Source of the DNA: Pegoplata infirma
Lineage: Eukaryota; Arthropoda; Insecta; Diptera; Anthomyiidae
Length of the DNA: 64,000 nt
Assembly (NCBI GenBank): GCA_963921195.1
Contig: OY992536.1
Location: 240,782,023 to 240,846,022 of the forward strand
Reading direction: 5' to 3'
The notes under the pieces were generated by a model that was given only the letters and a program-made list of their open reading frames with translations, was not told the DNA's origin and made no database searches. The translations under genes and the position numbers were made by a program. Within the stretch, counting starts at the first letter, position 1. Every line of letters starts with the position of its first letter. This document shows, one piece after another, positions 1 to 11,890 of the stretch.

Positions 1-950
1 AATGAACTTAATCGGGGCTATTCCTGTTGTCATAAACGCGTTTAAAACGCGACGAAGGTAATTTTTGGTATTCCTGAATACGTTGGAGATGATACAGACG
101 AAAAACATATGTTTTTTCGTTATCGTCGACATTCGACGTATTCCTCAATTCGTCTTCGACGCCAGATTCATACAATTTTGTTCGACATCTTTTTTGGCGC
201 GTTTTTATAGAAAATTGTGTTTTTTTTAACTAAATCATTAAAACTCATAGAATTTTCTTTTAAATATCAATTAAGTGTTTTATTTTTGTATAAATTATGT
301 AATAAAAATGTCTCCGGCAGAATAAAAACCATGAAAATGCAAATTGCATTTGTTCCCGGACTGTGCCACACAGGGACGGATTTTTGTTTATGGCGATTTT
401 TTTTTTATTTCTGAAGTTTAAAATACTTATTCTTAATTTTTTAATTAAATATATTATAGTAAGATTGAAAATAAATATAAAATATGACCCGCAATATAAT
501 TTTAATTAATTTACAATTCATGTTATTTTATATGTTTTGTTGTTTTTTTGTGTTTTGCTAGTGATGACAAAAATTAATCGATATTCCTTCACCGATACCA
601 CTGAAGTATTGTAGAATGTGGTGAAACTCGGTCGCCGAAAGTGAAACTCATTCGACGTCGAAGTGATGCGTGTATTTAGAAATAAGGATGAATGATTAAT
701 TTTTTTATTAAAACAGATAAAGCGATGTGAAAGAACATATTCCCTTAAAAATACTTTTTAAAAGACTTCGACATATTTAGGACTTTTCTTTTTGTAAAAA
801 CTGTGTAACAAAAATTGTTCTTTTATTTCTCGAAACTTATTTTTTTGTTTGTTTTAGAGGTACTTAATAAGGTTTTTATGGTGTTAACAAACATTATAAA
901 TAGTGTAATCGCATTCAAAAGGTTTTTCTACATTTTTTTGACAAAAAATT
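1..950. other. Unclassified AT-rich DNA with CG-containing motifs
   Basis: I recognise no gene here. The first 200 bases and 590-670 repeat short motifs around TTCGACG and GTATTCC, which suggests the remains of an inverted-repeat element cut by the window edge. The open frame at 217-414 is rich in F, L and K and sits in plain AT-rich DNA, so I do not call it a gene. No complete element ends could be fixed. Confidence 0.4.
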
Positions 951-966
951 TGGGTTTTTAGTTTTT

Positions 967-1040
967 GCGGGAATTCCCGGGATCCCGGGAAATTTAAAAA
1001 CGAATCCCGCTTTCCCGGGAAATGAAAAAGTCCGGGAAAA
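967..1040 (+). repeat. Palindromic GGGATCCCGGG repeat, copy 1
   Basis: A GC-rich island in AT-rich DNA, built from GAATTCCCGGGATCCCGGG followed by CCCGCTTTCCCGGG and TCCGGGAAAAG. A diverged copy in reverse orientation lies at 31163-31250 and keeps the same order of blocks. It is therefore a dispersed genomic repeat with strong self-complementarity. Its role is unknown. Confidence 0.65.
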
Positions 1041-1101
1041 GAAAAACTCTACTCCTTACATTACCAAAAATTTTTTTAGTTTTACACTTTTTGAATAAAA
1101 A

Positions 1102-2257
1102 AACAAGTAGAAAAATTTAATTCGACTTGGCCGAATCTATGAATACCCTCCACAATGTTATCTGATAGTAATTTTCTAAAAAAAAATTAAAAAAATTGCA
1201 TTACAAATTTTTTATTAGAAATATGTATATTATTTTGAGTCAAACTTTCTTTTAATCAATCAAATTTTTTTGAGTGTACAATTTTTTTGACTGTCAACAT
1301 TTTTTTGGGTCTGCCATTTCATTCAAAAAAATAATAATGTGTAAATTTTTTTTTTTGAGTGTAACATTTTTTTTTTTGAGTGTAAATTTTTTTTAGTGTA
1401 CAAATTCTTTGAGTAACAAATTACTTTGTAAAATATTTTTGTTGTTGTATACCTACATATATGTAATACAAAAAAAAAAAAATTTTCCTCTTTTTATATT
1501 ACCATCCTTTTCTTTAAAAACCAAAAACAAATTAACATTCAATCATACACATACTTTATTTGATTTTTTTCCGTTACATACAGTTACACTAACAATAACA
1601 AAACAATAACAAATATTTACTTGTCTAACAACTAAACTGCACCCCACGACAAGAAAACAAACAACAACAAGTTTTACAAAACTGGTATTTCACCATGCTA
1701 TTAAAACTTGTTTAACGAGTTTTCAACAGTTTAAGGTGAAACAAATCTGAAATTCAGTGCATTGCTTATAACTTTTGAACCACTGAACCGATTTTGCTGA
1801 AATTCAAAACCAAACAGCCTTGGGGAACAACAAATATATATGCTAAGCTTCAGTCCCCTCAGAATTGTCTTTCGAAAGTTATAGTGGTTTTAATCTTGTA
1901 AATTCGAAAAATACCCTTCCCGAAATTTACTATTTTGCTCATAACTTTTGAACCACTGGACCGATTTCGCTGGATTGCAATACCAACCTGACCCGGTAAA
2001 TGAAGAACATATATGTCAAACTTCAGGAGCCTCCGTAAAGTCTTTCAAAAGTTAGCGTGTTTTCAACGGACAGACAGACAGACAGACGGACGGACGGACG
2101 GACGGACGGACGGACGGACATCGCTAGATCGACTTAAAATCGATCAAGGATCATGAATATATATACTTTATGGGGTCCTAGACCAATATTTCGATGTGTT
2201 ACAAACGGAATGACAAACTTATATACACCCTCTATCACTAGAGTGGAGGGTATAAAA
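1102..2257 (+). mobile_element. mini-me/DINE-1-like element, subfamily A
   Basis: Starts at AACAAGTAGAAAAATTTAATT with the conserved phrase GGCCGAATCTATGAATACCC and ends at AGAGTGGAGGGTATAA. Near the 3' end a (GACA/GACG)n tract (about 2070-2118) precedes the block CATGAATATATATACTTTATGGGG, and a GGAATGACAAACTTATA block follows. This pairing of a GTCY tract and a TA tract around a conserved core is the described signature of dipteran mini-me elements, which are non-autonomous and related to INE-1/DINE-1. The 1260-1430 part holds short poly-T plus GAGTGTA repeats. Close copies lie at 12596-13790 (reverse) and 32771-33520. No coding capacity. Confidence 0.75.
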
Positions 2258-2925
2258 ATCATAAGTGTCATTTTTTTGCTGGGATTTAATTTTAGTATCA
2301 TATATTTACAAAATGCCTAAAATTATGCTAGAGCAAAATCTTACTTTTTTATAAAAATCGTCGAAAATAAAACTACTCAGTGGTATGGTGTAAACACAGC
2401 TTTACGAGTATTATACAAAAATAATATTAAAACTTATATATTTTCTTACTGCTGATTTATTTTGCATATCAAAATATTATTCACCGTTGAGTGTATTGTA
2501 AAATATATGGATAAATATCAGCATCGTCCTTTCCACTGTCGCCATAGTCATCATTATAAAGTAATTGGAACAGCACGTAGCAGCAGATATTAATGTCATT
2601 ATTATTATTAAAAAGGAAGGGACAAAATGATATAAATTTAAAAAGGTACAATATCCGAAATGAGGAAGAAATATTAAAAACGAAAAAAAAAAAAATTAAA
2701 CAAAAAATGGAAATAAATCGATAATGTTATGGAACATCAGTAAAATATTGCAGTTTAAAAAAATGTATGAAAACTAAAGACATTTATTTTTTGAACCGCG
2801 AAGAAAATAAAGGGTTGTCATACCATGACGGAGATTTCATAGAAAAATAATTGGAAAAAAGAAACATCAGCCGTTATCCAATCTCTTATATCAATGACTT
2901 TGTATTGAGAAACTGCACTCATATA
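2258..2925. other. AT-rich intergenic DNA, nothing recognised
   Basis: No gene or clear repeat. A lone TTTTTTTGCTGGG at about 2264-2276 matches the right terminus of the CCCAGCAAAA MITE family (see 3883-4616), but no left partner was found. It is probably a truncated end. Confidence 0.4.
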
Positions 2926-3109
2926 ACAAATCAAGTTGCCACAACTGTAACCGCGCTAACGGTTATAACAACATCACTTCGGTTATGGTAACCGAAATAT
3001 GGTAGAGGCAACTGCAAAGCGGTTGTAACAACCGAATTGCTGTGGTCACACTCTTAGAAATAAGGTTGGACTATTCACGGTTGTGGCAACTTAATTTGTT
3101 ATGTAAGTG
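2926..3109. mobile_element. Short palindromic MITE with 2-bp TG duplication
   Basis: A 184-bp element. The left end CACTCATATAACAAATCAAG and the right end (read in reverse complement CACTTACATAACAAATTAAG) pair over more than 30 bases, including TTGCCACAAC. The middle carries further GGTTGTAACAACCG-type dyads. TG flanks both sides (2924-2925 and 3110-3111). TG is the complement of CA, the duplication seen at other MITEs in this window. No coding capacity. Confidence 0.65.
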
Positions 3110-3111
3110 TG

Positions 3112-3880
3112 AATTAACTTCTCCTGGAGTTATAATTCCATGTAATTTTGTTTAAAAAAAACTGTATCCCAAAAATAAAAAACAACCTGAATTATCAATC
3201 AAATTCCTTCTAAAATTGAATCTTTGTTCTCTCTATCATCATAACTAGTACTGTTATGTTACAGCGAGTATACAAAATATTACAATATTAAAATTTATGT
3301 GATTTTAATATGCTTCAAGGGGCTTATGAAATTTTTATTATGTCACATTTATGACTTTATGAGTGTATCACCATCACATCTCTTTTTTTTATGACAAGCT
3401 TAACATAACATACCAATTTCCCTTTTAGGAAAACTAAGACATACCGACACCTTTACACCATATTCGCTGCTTGACAATGTCAAAAAAAAAAAAAAAACTA
3501 AATTAAGTTTCTAAAAACCAATTTTTCTTATTTTTTTTTTTTGTTTGCCTTTACTCACACCCATACTCATGCAAACATGTCCTTTTATACACACGCATAC
3601 TCACTGAAACATTAAAACAAAATATGATGATGACGTATTCCTTGAATCAAGAAGAAGTAGAAGAAGAAGACAAAATACACCTTAACAGTAGTTACTACAT
3701 GCAAACAATAATTTTACATATAAAATGATGTTAAGCCAACCTTTCAGTAAGAGATTGATATGCTATTAAAAATTTAAAATTTCACAAACAACAAAAAAAT
3801 AAAGAACAGAAAAATTACAAATACATGTGTATTAGTGTGGAATCTATTTGAGACGGATTTTTTTATTAAGAAACAAAAAA
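3112..3880. other. AT-rich DNA with a short AAG microsatellite
   Basis: Unclassified sequence without coding signal. A purine tract of AAGAAGTAGAAGAAGAAG type lies near 3648-3672. Poly-A and poly-T runs lie at 3482-3498 and 3530-3542. Confidence 0.4.
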
Positions 3881-3882
3881 CA

Positions 3883-4616
3883 CCCAGCAAAACTTAGATT
3901 ACCAAATAAGGTATAAAATAAGGTATAGGATCTCTTATTTTATACATTGCAGCATTGATGATTTTAACAGGCGATGAGACTCAAAGTAATGCATCCACAT
4001 TATCACAAAGAATACCAGTAAGGTATAAAATAAGTCATACATTTATAACGAAGAATACGAGTAAGGTGTAAAATATATGCTATTTTATAGGTTACGAGAA
4101 ATGAATTAATATAGCATACCAGAAGATAATATATAAGGTGGTACGAGTAGTGAAAAAGTAATTTTGTATTAAATTTACTGACGTGATTGTAAGTGAGTGT
4201 AAGTAGATAAAATATGCTCGTGAGTGTGTGTCGTTAGAAATTTCCTGTCGTGAGCCCATCTCTAGTTTAAACTTATGCATTTTTTTATAAAATATTTATT
4301 TTTTAATGTTATTGTAATGCATTATGCATCCAATTATAAATAATACATTATTTCAAACTTTCAAATAATACATAATGTAACCAAATATAAGTCATCCATG
4401 ATTAAATGTTTAGAAATAACAAATATGAAATACATTTTTTCCAATAATCATGCATTACGTAGCAAATAATTAGTAATGCATTATTTTTCACTTGAAAATA
4501 ATACGTTGTGGAACAAATATTTGGTAAGACATTCTAAAATAATGCTACAAAAAAGGTATATACATTACCTGGTAATGTGTTATATAATCACTACCCATTA
4601 CCAAAGTTTTGCTGGG
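3883..4616. mobile_element. CCCAGCAAAA-type MITE with CA duplication
   Basis: A 734-bp element with 13-bp terminal inverted repeats CCCAGCAAAACTT / AAGTTTTGCTGGG. CA flanks both sides (3881-3882 and 4617-4618). The interior is made of AAGGTATAAAATAAG and AATAATGCATTA-type units with no conserved frame; the short minus-strand frame at 4092-4280 looks accidental. Elements with the same termini lie at 16165-16632, 29280-30028 and 48070-51235. Confidence 0.7.
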
Positions 4617-4621
4617 CAACA

Positions 4622-5195
4622 ATAAAACAAGTGAGTGTGTTAAATTCGGCTATGCCGAAACTTGTATACACTCCAATAGTTAAGAAAACATAAAACTGCA
4701 GGTCGTTTTTTTTTTTGGGTGCGAGGGGGGTTGGTGGAGGGAGTGAGGGACACCTTTCCCTCGCAACAAAGGCTTACTTATTCATTTATTAGGCATTTTG
4801 CTATATTTTTACAATTTTACATTATATAATTTTTTTATCCACTCCCACAAAAGGGGGCGGACCAAAATAAATTACAATTTCTTATCCCCTGGATCCAAGT
4901 GTAGGACTTTCAACTTCTTCCGACATAAAAATGTTTCATTTGCTTAGCAAAATTATTAAAAACCTTTGAAAATTGGATTTATTTAAAGGTTAATTTAGTT
5001 CTTAAAGGGGGACTTTTGTTCACTCTTCCGATTTTGACCATTTCAGAGCTAAACTAGCCCAAGACATACTCGTGAAAAACTTTAGTTTGGACTGTATCGT
5101 GTCTTCCACATACGAAAGGAGGGGCAGACGGACAGACAGACTGGCATCGCTTGAATGTCTTTAATTTGATCACTGTTCCATAATATAAAAATCTG
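4622..5195 (+). mobile_element. mini-me-like element, subfamily B, 3' end decayed
   Basis: Begins with ACAAGTGAGTGTGTTAAATT and TATGCCGAAACTTGTATACA. It contains the subfamily-B blocks ATCCACTCCCACAAAAGGGG and CGACATAAAAATGTTTCATT, and ends in a short GACAGACAGAC tract before GGCATCGCTTGAATGTCTT. Compared with the copy at 37281-39304, the TATATA core and the terminal GAGGGTATAA are lost or unrecognisable. Confidence 0.65.
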
Positions 5196-5351
5196 GACTT
5201 AAAAATCTCAAATTTTTCCTATAGAATGATTCTTAGAGCTTTCCTATAGTTGTCTATAAAAAACAAATGAGATTTTCTATCGTGTGTCGCAAATAGATTA
5301 GATAGCTATTTCTTCAATCTTTCAAAAGAAAATTATAAAAAAAACAATTAA

Positions 5352-6105
5352 GAAAGTTATTGTCGGCTAAGACCGACCATATGATAGCCTACACCAAGTC
5401 CCAAGTCCAATCATGGACCGATTGGATCTGTCTTTAGTTAGATCTTTATTTGGTGTAGAAAACACACACAGATCAAATTTAGGTGGAATTGGTTTATTTT
5501 TTGTCAATAGACCGATTTAACTGAATATCGGTCGAAATTTTTATATGGGGGACTAAGTCCAAAAATAGTCCAATTATATTCCGATATGATTAGGTTACTA
5601 AATTGCACGTTTAACACCTAAAAATACAATTTTTATCAAATATTTCCATTTTTATAAATTTTGAGGGAATTATGTGAATATCGGGAGGGTGGTTTGTATG
5701 GTTCCGATTCCTTTCAAATTTGGAATGGTGACTCGTTCAAAATTTGTTTACCTGCTAAATTTCTAAGCGATATCTGTTATAATACGGTTATTAGAGTCAT
5801 TTAAGCCTGATCCAAAGGGGGCGTTTGTATGGGGGGCTAGATCTTAACATAAACCGATTTTCTCCAATTTCAATAGGCTTCGTCCTTGGGCCAAAATATG
5901 CTTAAGTTTCAAATTTCAAGTCAATTGATTGAAAATTGCAACCTGTATCGTGCTTAAACCGATAGATGGACAGACGGTCGGACGGACATCGCTAATTCGA
6001 CTCAAAAAGTAATTCTGAGTCGATCGGTATACTTAAAGGTAGGTCTAAAACCAATATTTCGGGTAGTTACAAACATCAGCACAAAGTAGTGTAGGGTATA
6101 ATTAA
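5352..6105 (+). mobile_element. mini-me-like element, subfamily C
   Basis: Starts GAAAGTTATTGTCGGCTAAG followed by ACCGACCATATGATAGCC. It carries several ACCGATT-type blocks and a short GACAGACGGTCGGACGG tract at about 5970. It ends with ATTTCGGGTAGTTACAAAC and TAGTGTAGGGTATAAT. The termini share the logic of subfamilies A and B (an opening phrase near TACCCT or TAGCCTACA, a closing AGGGTATAA), but the interior differs. A short remnant of the same subfamily lies at 51675-51790. Confidence 0.6.
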
Positions 6106-6109
6106 AAAA

Positions 6110-6729
6110 CTTTATACCCTCCAACCACAGTATGGCGGTATACTCACTTTGTCATTCCGTTTGTAACGCATCGAAATATCGGTCGGGGACCCCATAAAGT
6201 ATATATATTATTGATCCATAATCGATTCTAAGACATTCTGTGAATTTCCGTCCGTTCGTCTGTCCGTCCGTCCGTCCGTCAGTCCGTCCGTCGTCCGTCC
6301 GTCTGTCCGTCTGTCCGTCTGTCCGTCTGTCCGTCTGTCCGTCTGTCTGTCTGTAGATGGCACGATACAGTCCAAAATAAAAGAGCTAGCCTCCTGCAAT
6401 TTGGCATGAATATGTCTTATAGTCCTAGGCAGGTTAAGTTCGTAAATGGGCAAAATCGGCTTAGGGGGAAAAAGTTCCCCCTTGAAGAACTGAACCAACC
6501 TCTGAAAAATACACTTTCTTTACATGTTTTTTTTGTATTTTTGTTAAATAAATGAAACATTTGCTATATTTATCGGGATGGGAAGTTGCTCTCAACGTCC
6601 CCCCTGACCCCCATCACCCCCCCCCCCCAAAAAAAACAAACTCCCCTGACAATTTTTTTTTTATTTTTTTTTTTACATTTTGGAGGGTATAAAAGATTCG
6701 GCACAGCTGAATTTAACACTCTCACTTAT
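6110..6729 (-). mobile_element. mini-me-like element, subfamily B, near full length
   Basis: Reverse-strand copy. It opens with TTTATACCCTCC, has TTTGTCATTCCGTTTGTAAC, a CCCATAAAGTATATATATTA core, then a long (GTCC/GTCT)n tract at about 6248-6355, and ends with GATTCGGCACAGCTGAATTT plus AACACTCTCACTT. A C13-type run lies near 6612. The tract has been translated as a Thr/Asp/Arg-rich open frame (6208-6498), which is only microsatellite. This copy also preserves the empty target site of the hAT element at 37953-39269. Confidence 0.7.
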
Positions 6730-6787
6730 TTTTTTTTTTTAATCCAAAACGTTTTTGACTTTTTCTTCAAATTGGGCCCATTTTTTT

Positions 6788-8107
6788 GACTCAGGTCTTT
6801 TCCTTTAAGAGTGGAATATCTATGAAAAAAACTTTTTTTAAACTTTGGAACACTAAAAACGGTTCTTCAATTTGCACTATTAGGCGTGGGATATCTAACC
6901 AGTTTTCGATTTCGATCCGCGACAATCGCTATATATTTGGCATGAGCCAAAAAATAAGGGCGGTGGGGTCGGGCCATATGGCCCCTCATCGGTGTCAAAG
7001 TTAAGCGTAAAGTGGCAAAAATCCTCATAAAGCCCGACAACTGCCCTAGAATTTCCCCTAGACGGGTGCAATGTGAAACCAACCTCCAATAATTTTCTGC
7101 CCCCAACATTTTTCTTGAACATACCTAACCCCTATTTCCACTTCCTAAGGGGGCTCCCATACAAAACATTTTAAAAAAAGTTGGTTCTACCGTTCTAACT
7201 TACCCTAAAGTGCCCCTAGTGGAGTCAAATATATGACCGACCTCCATTATTTTATTAATTCCAACATTTTTTGCAAACATACCTACAATGTATCTTTAAC
7301 CCATAAGGTGATCCCCATACATTTTTTTTATTTTTTTATAAATTTGTTTTATTAAACCAGCTCCTATCGCCCCTACCGTGCCTCCTAGAGAGGTAAAAAC
7401 TACGACCAACCCATTATTTTTCAGTTACCAACATTTAGTCCGAACATAATAACACCCTATCTCCACTCCCTAAGGGGGCTCCCAAACATTATAAAAACAC
7501 GTATTTTTAAAAACTAATAAAAAAATATAAAAAAATGTTTGGGGACCCCTTAATAGTTGAAAATAAAGGGTAGAAAATGTTGGATTTGAAAAAATATTGG
7601 GGGTCGGTCATACATTTTACTTCTCTAGGGGCACCCTATGGACAGTTAGAGCGGTAGGAGCAAATTTTTTACGAATGTCATTTTGTATGGGAGCCCCCTT
7701 AGGAAGTGGAAATAGAGGTTATGTATGTTCAAGAAAAATATTGGGGGCAGAAAATTAATGGTCCGTCTCACAATACACTCCTCCAGGGCAATTCTATGGC
7801 AGCTGTGGGGCATTTTGTGGATTTTAACCTCTTTACGCCCAACTTTGACCCAAATGAGGGGCCATATGGACCCACCACACCGCCCTTATTTTTTGGCTCA
7901 TGCTTTCTTTTTCGAACACATAAAAGTTAGAGGGTGTCCCGGATCGAAATCGAAAACTGGTGAGCTATCCCACGCCTAATAGTGCAAATTGAAGAACAGT
8001 TTTTTGTGTTCCAAAGTTAAAAAAAAAAATTCATAGATATCCCAACCGCATCCCACTAAGCGACCCCATAGCTCTTCAAGGAAAAGACCTAAGATTTCAT
8101 ATGAGTC
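6788..8107. mobile_element. Fold-back element with internal ~150-bp tandem blocks
   Basis: The left arm (GACTCAGGTCTTTTCC, GGCGTGGGATATCTAACCAG, TTTTCGATTTCGATCC) and the right arm (GATCGAAATCGAAAACTGG, CACGCCTAATAGTGCAAATT, GGAAAAGACCTAAG) are inverted copies meeting near 7500. Within each arm a unit containing CCAACATTTTT, a GAACATACCTA-type block and AAGGGGGCTCCCATAC recurs (near 7110, 7260, 7440 and inverted near 7550 and 7700). The same unit makes up the core of the fold-back at 33519-35286. The frames at 6867-7122 and 7706-7979 lie in opposite arms and mirror each other, so they are repeat shadows. Confidence 0.75.
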
Positions 8108-8923
8108 ATAAAAAAAGGCACGATGTGACGAAAAATTCAAAAAAGTTAAATTTAAAGTTAGATTTAAAAAAAGCAATTTTTTTTATTTTTTTTATAATTT
8201 TTTTTCGAAAGAATTAAGAAATAGCTATCTAAGCCATTTGGAACACATTTTACTAAAAATAGGAGGTAAGAAGTTACATGGATGAGAATAAACACCTCTT
8301 TGGCAAAAATGTCAAACTTCGACCCCCTCTAACTCAGAGAGTTCTTAACCGATCTCGTTGATTAACCTTGGTGCAAATTACATCCCGATCGAAAGACATC
8401 GGTTTCAAAAGTTGTGTCAGTTGACACGAAAACCCCCATATGTTTTTTCTATGTGACGCATTTAAATTAATGCCACCTTAATGTGTAAACATTATACAAG
8501 TAGAAAAACATGTTAAGGTATTTTAACTTTTAAATAAGTAACCTCTATCGTTCATTGGCTTCTGTGTCACAAGATTATGGTAAAATGTCTCGGAATTTCT
8601 GATGTTGTACGTACAATTTTTTATTTAATTTTTTTTTGTCATCACTTTAATTTTCATCTTGTTGTTTTACATGAGGCGGTGTTAATGTACTTTTGTGTTT
8701 TTACTTCATTAATATGTCTAGCATCATTGACAGGAATTTTACTTTTTTTGGTTACTTTGATTTTATATACATTTCGAAGCGGTACTAGTGACTGGGGAAT
8801 ATGCTAAGTTAGCTAAGGTGTTTGTGATTTATTTAAATTTTTTTTGATTAAATAAAAAATATTTTAACAAAATTAGAAACTAATTTTGAAATCAAAGTCG
8901 AAATAATGAAGCTTTTTCCAATC
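8108..8923. other. Unclassified DNA; hydrophobic frame not accepted as a gene
   Basis: AT-rich sequence between a fold-back and the satellite. A 76-codon frame at 8577-8807 is rich in L, F, I and V and could mimic membrane segments, but T-rich DNA gives this by chance. I see no conserved motif, start context or exon boundary. Nothing else is recognised. Confidence 0.35.
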
Positions 8924-11768
8924 AGGAATCTGAGACATTTTTCTTATAGAAAAAGTCTCAGATTCGGAGACATTTTTCTTATAGAAAAAGTCTCAGATTC
9001 GGAGACATTTTTCTTATAGAAAAAGTCTCAGATTCGGAGATATTTTTCTTATAGAAAAAGTCTCAGATTTTGAGAGATTTTTCTTATAGAAAAAGTCTCA
9101 GATTCTGAGAGATATTTCTCTAGAAAAATGATCAGTTTCTGAGACATTTTTCTTATAGAAAAAGTCTCAGATTCTGAAACATTTTTCTTATAGAAAAAGT
9201 CTCAGTTTCTGAGACATTTTTCTTATAGAAAATGTCTCAGATTCTGAGACATTTTTCTTATAGAAAATGTCTCAGATTCTGAGACATTTTTCTTATAGAA
9301 AAAGTCTCAGATTCTGAGACATTTTTCTTATAGAAAAAGTCTCAGATTCTGAGATTCTGAGACATTTTTCTTATAGAAAAAGTATCAGATTCTGAGACAT
9401 TTTTCTTATAGAAAAAGTCTCAGATTCTGAGACATTTTTCTTATAGAAAAAGTCTCAGATTCTGAGACATTTTTCTTATAGAAAAAGTCTCAGATTCTGA
9501 GACATTTTTCTTATAGAAAAAGTCTCAGATTCTGAGACATTTTTCTTATAGAAAAAGTCTCAGATTCTGAGACATTTTTCTTATAGAAAAAGTCTCAGAT
9601 TCTGAGACATTTTTCTTATAGAAAAAGTCTCAGATTCTGAGACATTTTTCTTATAGAAAAAGTCTCAGATTCTGAGACATTTTTCTTATAGAAAAAGTCT
9701 CAGATTCTGAGACATTTTTCTTATAGAAAAAGTCTCAGATTCTGAGACATTTTTCTTATAGAAAAAGTCTCAGATTCTGAGACATTTTTCTTATAGAAAA
9801 AGTCTCAGATTCTGAGACATTTTTCTTATAGAAAAAGTCTCAGATTCTGAGACATTTTTCTTATAGAAAAAGTCTCAGATTCTGAGACATTTTTCTTATA
9901 GAAAAAGTCTCAGATTCTGAGACATTTTTCTTATAGAAAAAGTCTCAGATTCTGAGACATTTTTCTTATAGAAAAAGTCTCAGATTCTGAGACATTTTTC
10001 TTATAGAAAAAGTCTCAGATTCTGAGACATTTTTCTTATAGAAAAAGTCTCAGATTCTGAGACATTTTTCTTATAGAAAAAGTCTCAGATTCTGAGACAT
10101 TTTTCTTATAGAAAAAGTATCAGATTCTGAGACATTTTTCTTATAGAAAAAGTCTCAGATTCTGAGACATTTTTCTTATAGAAAAAGTCTCAGATTCTGA
10201 GACATGTTTCTTATAGAAAAAGTCTCAGATTCTGAGACATTTTTCTTATAGAAAAAGTCTCAGATTCTGAGACATTTTTCTTATAGAAAAAGTATCAGAT
10301 TCTGAGACATTTTTCTTATAGAAAAAGTCTCAGATTCTGAGACATTTTTCTTATAGAAAAAGTCTCAGATTCTGAGACTTTTGTCTTAAAAAAAATCTCA
10401 GATTCTGAGACATTTTTCTTGTGGAAAAATCTGAGGTTCTGGGACATTTTTCTTATAAAAAAAGTCTCAGATTCTGAGACATTTTTCTTATAAAAAAAGT
10501 CTCAGATGCTGAGACATTTTTCTTATAAAAAAAGTCTCAGATTCTGAGACATTTTTCTTATAAAAAAAGTCTCAGATTCTGAGACATTTTTCTTATAAAA
10601 AAAGTCTCAGATTCTGAGACATTTTTCTTATAAAAAAAGTCTCAGATTCTGAGACATTTTTCTTATAAAAAAAGTCTCAGATTCTGAGACATTTTTCTTA
10701 TAAAAAAAGTCTCAGATTCTGAGACATTTTTCTTATAAAAAAAGTCTCAGATTCTGAGACATTTTTCTTATAAAAAAAGTCTCAGATTCTGAGACATTTT
10801 TCTTATAAAAAAAGTCTCAGATTCTGAGACATTTTTCTTATAAAAAAAGTCTCAGATTCTGAGACATTTTTCTTATAAAAAAAGTCTCAGATTTTCTTAT
10901 AGAAAAAGTCTCAGATTCTGAAACATTTTTCTTATAGAAAAAGTCTCAGATTCTGAGACATTTTTCTTATAGAAAAAGTCTCAGATTCTGAGACATTTTT
11001 CTTATAGAAAAAGTCTCAGATTCTGAGACATTTTTCTTATAGAAAAAGTCTCAGATTCTGAGACATTTTTCTTATAGAAAAAGTCTCAGATTCTGAGACA
11101 TTTTTCTTATAGAAAAAGTCTCAGATTCTGAGACATTTTTCTTATAGAAAAAGTCTCAGATTCTGAGACATTTTTCTTATAGAAAAAGTCTCAGATTCTG
11201 AGACATTTTTCTTATAGAAAAAGTCTCAGATTCTGAGACATTTTTCTTATAGAAAAAGTCTCAGATTCTGAGACATTTTTCTTATAGAAAAAGTCTCAGA
11301 TTCTGAGACATTTTTCTTATAGAAAAAGTCTCAGATTCTGAGACATTTTTCTTATAGAAAAAGTCTCAGATTCTGAGACATTTTTCTTATAGAAAAAGTC
11401 TCAGATTCTGAGACATTTTTCTTATAGAAAAAGTCTCAGATTCTGAGACATTTTTCTTATAGAAAAAGTCTCAGATTCTGAGACATTTTTCTTATAGAAA
11501 AAGTCTCAGATTCTGAGACATTTTTCTTATAGAAAAAGTCTCAGATTCTGAGACAATTTTCTTATAGAAAAAGTCTCAGATTCTGAGACATTTTTCTTAT
11601 AGAAAAAGTCTCAGATTCTGAGACATTTTTCTTATAGAAAAAGTCTCAGATTCTGAGACATTTTTTTTATAGAAAAAGTCTCAGATTCTGAGACATTTTT
11701 CTTATAGAAAAAGTCTCAGATTCTGAGACATTTTTCTTATAGAAAAAGTCTCAGATTCTGAGATATTT
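8924..11768 (+). repeat. Satellite array 1, 35-bp self-complementary unit
   Basis: Roughly 80 head-to-tail copies of a 35-bp unit (for example 9601-9635). Each unit holds the arm TCTGAGACATTTTTC, a 5-base TTATA spacer and the complementary arm GAAAAAGTCTCAGA, so every monomer can fold into a hairpin of about 14 bp with one bulge. The junction between monomers, GTCTCAGATTCTGAGAC, is a second near-perfect palindrome. The first seven or so units and the tail at 11755-11890 are diverged, while the middle is nearly uniform, as expected when unequal exchange homogenises an array. The consensus differs by one base (TTATAG for CTATAG) from array 2 at 48600-50737, which lies in the opposite orientation. 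No coding potential. Confidence 0.95.
10440..10889 (+). repeat. Variant sub-block inside satellite array 1
   Basis: About a dozen consecutive 35-bp units carry CTTATAAAAAAAGTCTC instead of CTTATAGAAAAAGTCTC. The block is preceded by a few degenerate units (10375-10440) and ends abruptly at about 10890 with a partial unit (CAGATTTTCTTATAG). A single mutation spread as a block here, so the array contains at least two amplification episodes. Confidence 0.85.
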
Positions 11769-11890
11769 TACAAATAGAAACAGTCTTAGATTCCAAGACA
11801 TTTTTCGTACAGAAAAAGTTTTCGATTTTGAGACAAAGACTTTAAGAATTTTTGAAATCTCAGATTTTGAGACATAGAAAAATTTTAACC

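Noticed and set aside
967..990. Vector or linker contamination (EcoRI-SmaI-BamHI string)
   Set aside because: A diverged inverted copy with the same flanks exists at 31163-31250, and no other vector sequence adjoins it.
6208..6498. Thr/Asp/Arg-rich open frame of 96 codons
   Set aside because: It is a translation of the (GTCC/GTCT)n tract of a mini-me element.
8577..8807. Hydrophobic 76-codon frame, possible small membrane protein
   Set aside because: T-rich DNA gives such frames by chance; no conserved motif, signal or gene context.
8924..11768. CRISPR-like regular repeats of 35 bp
   Set aside because: The units are head-to-tail with no variable spacers and the sequence is eukaryotic, so it is a satellite.
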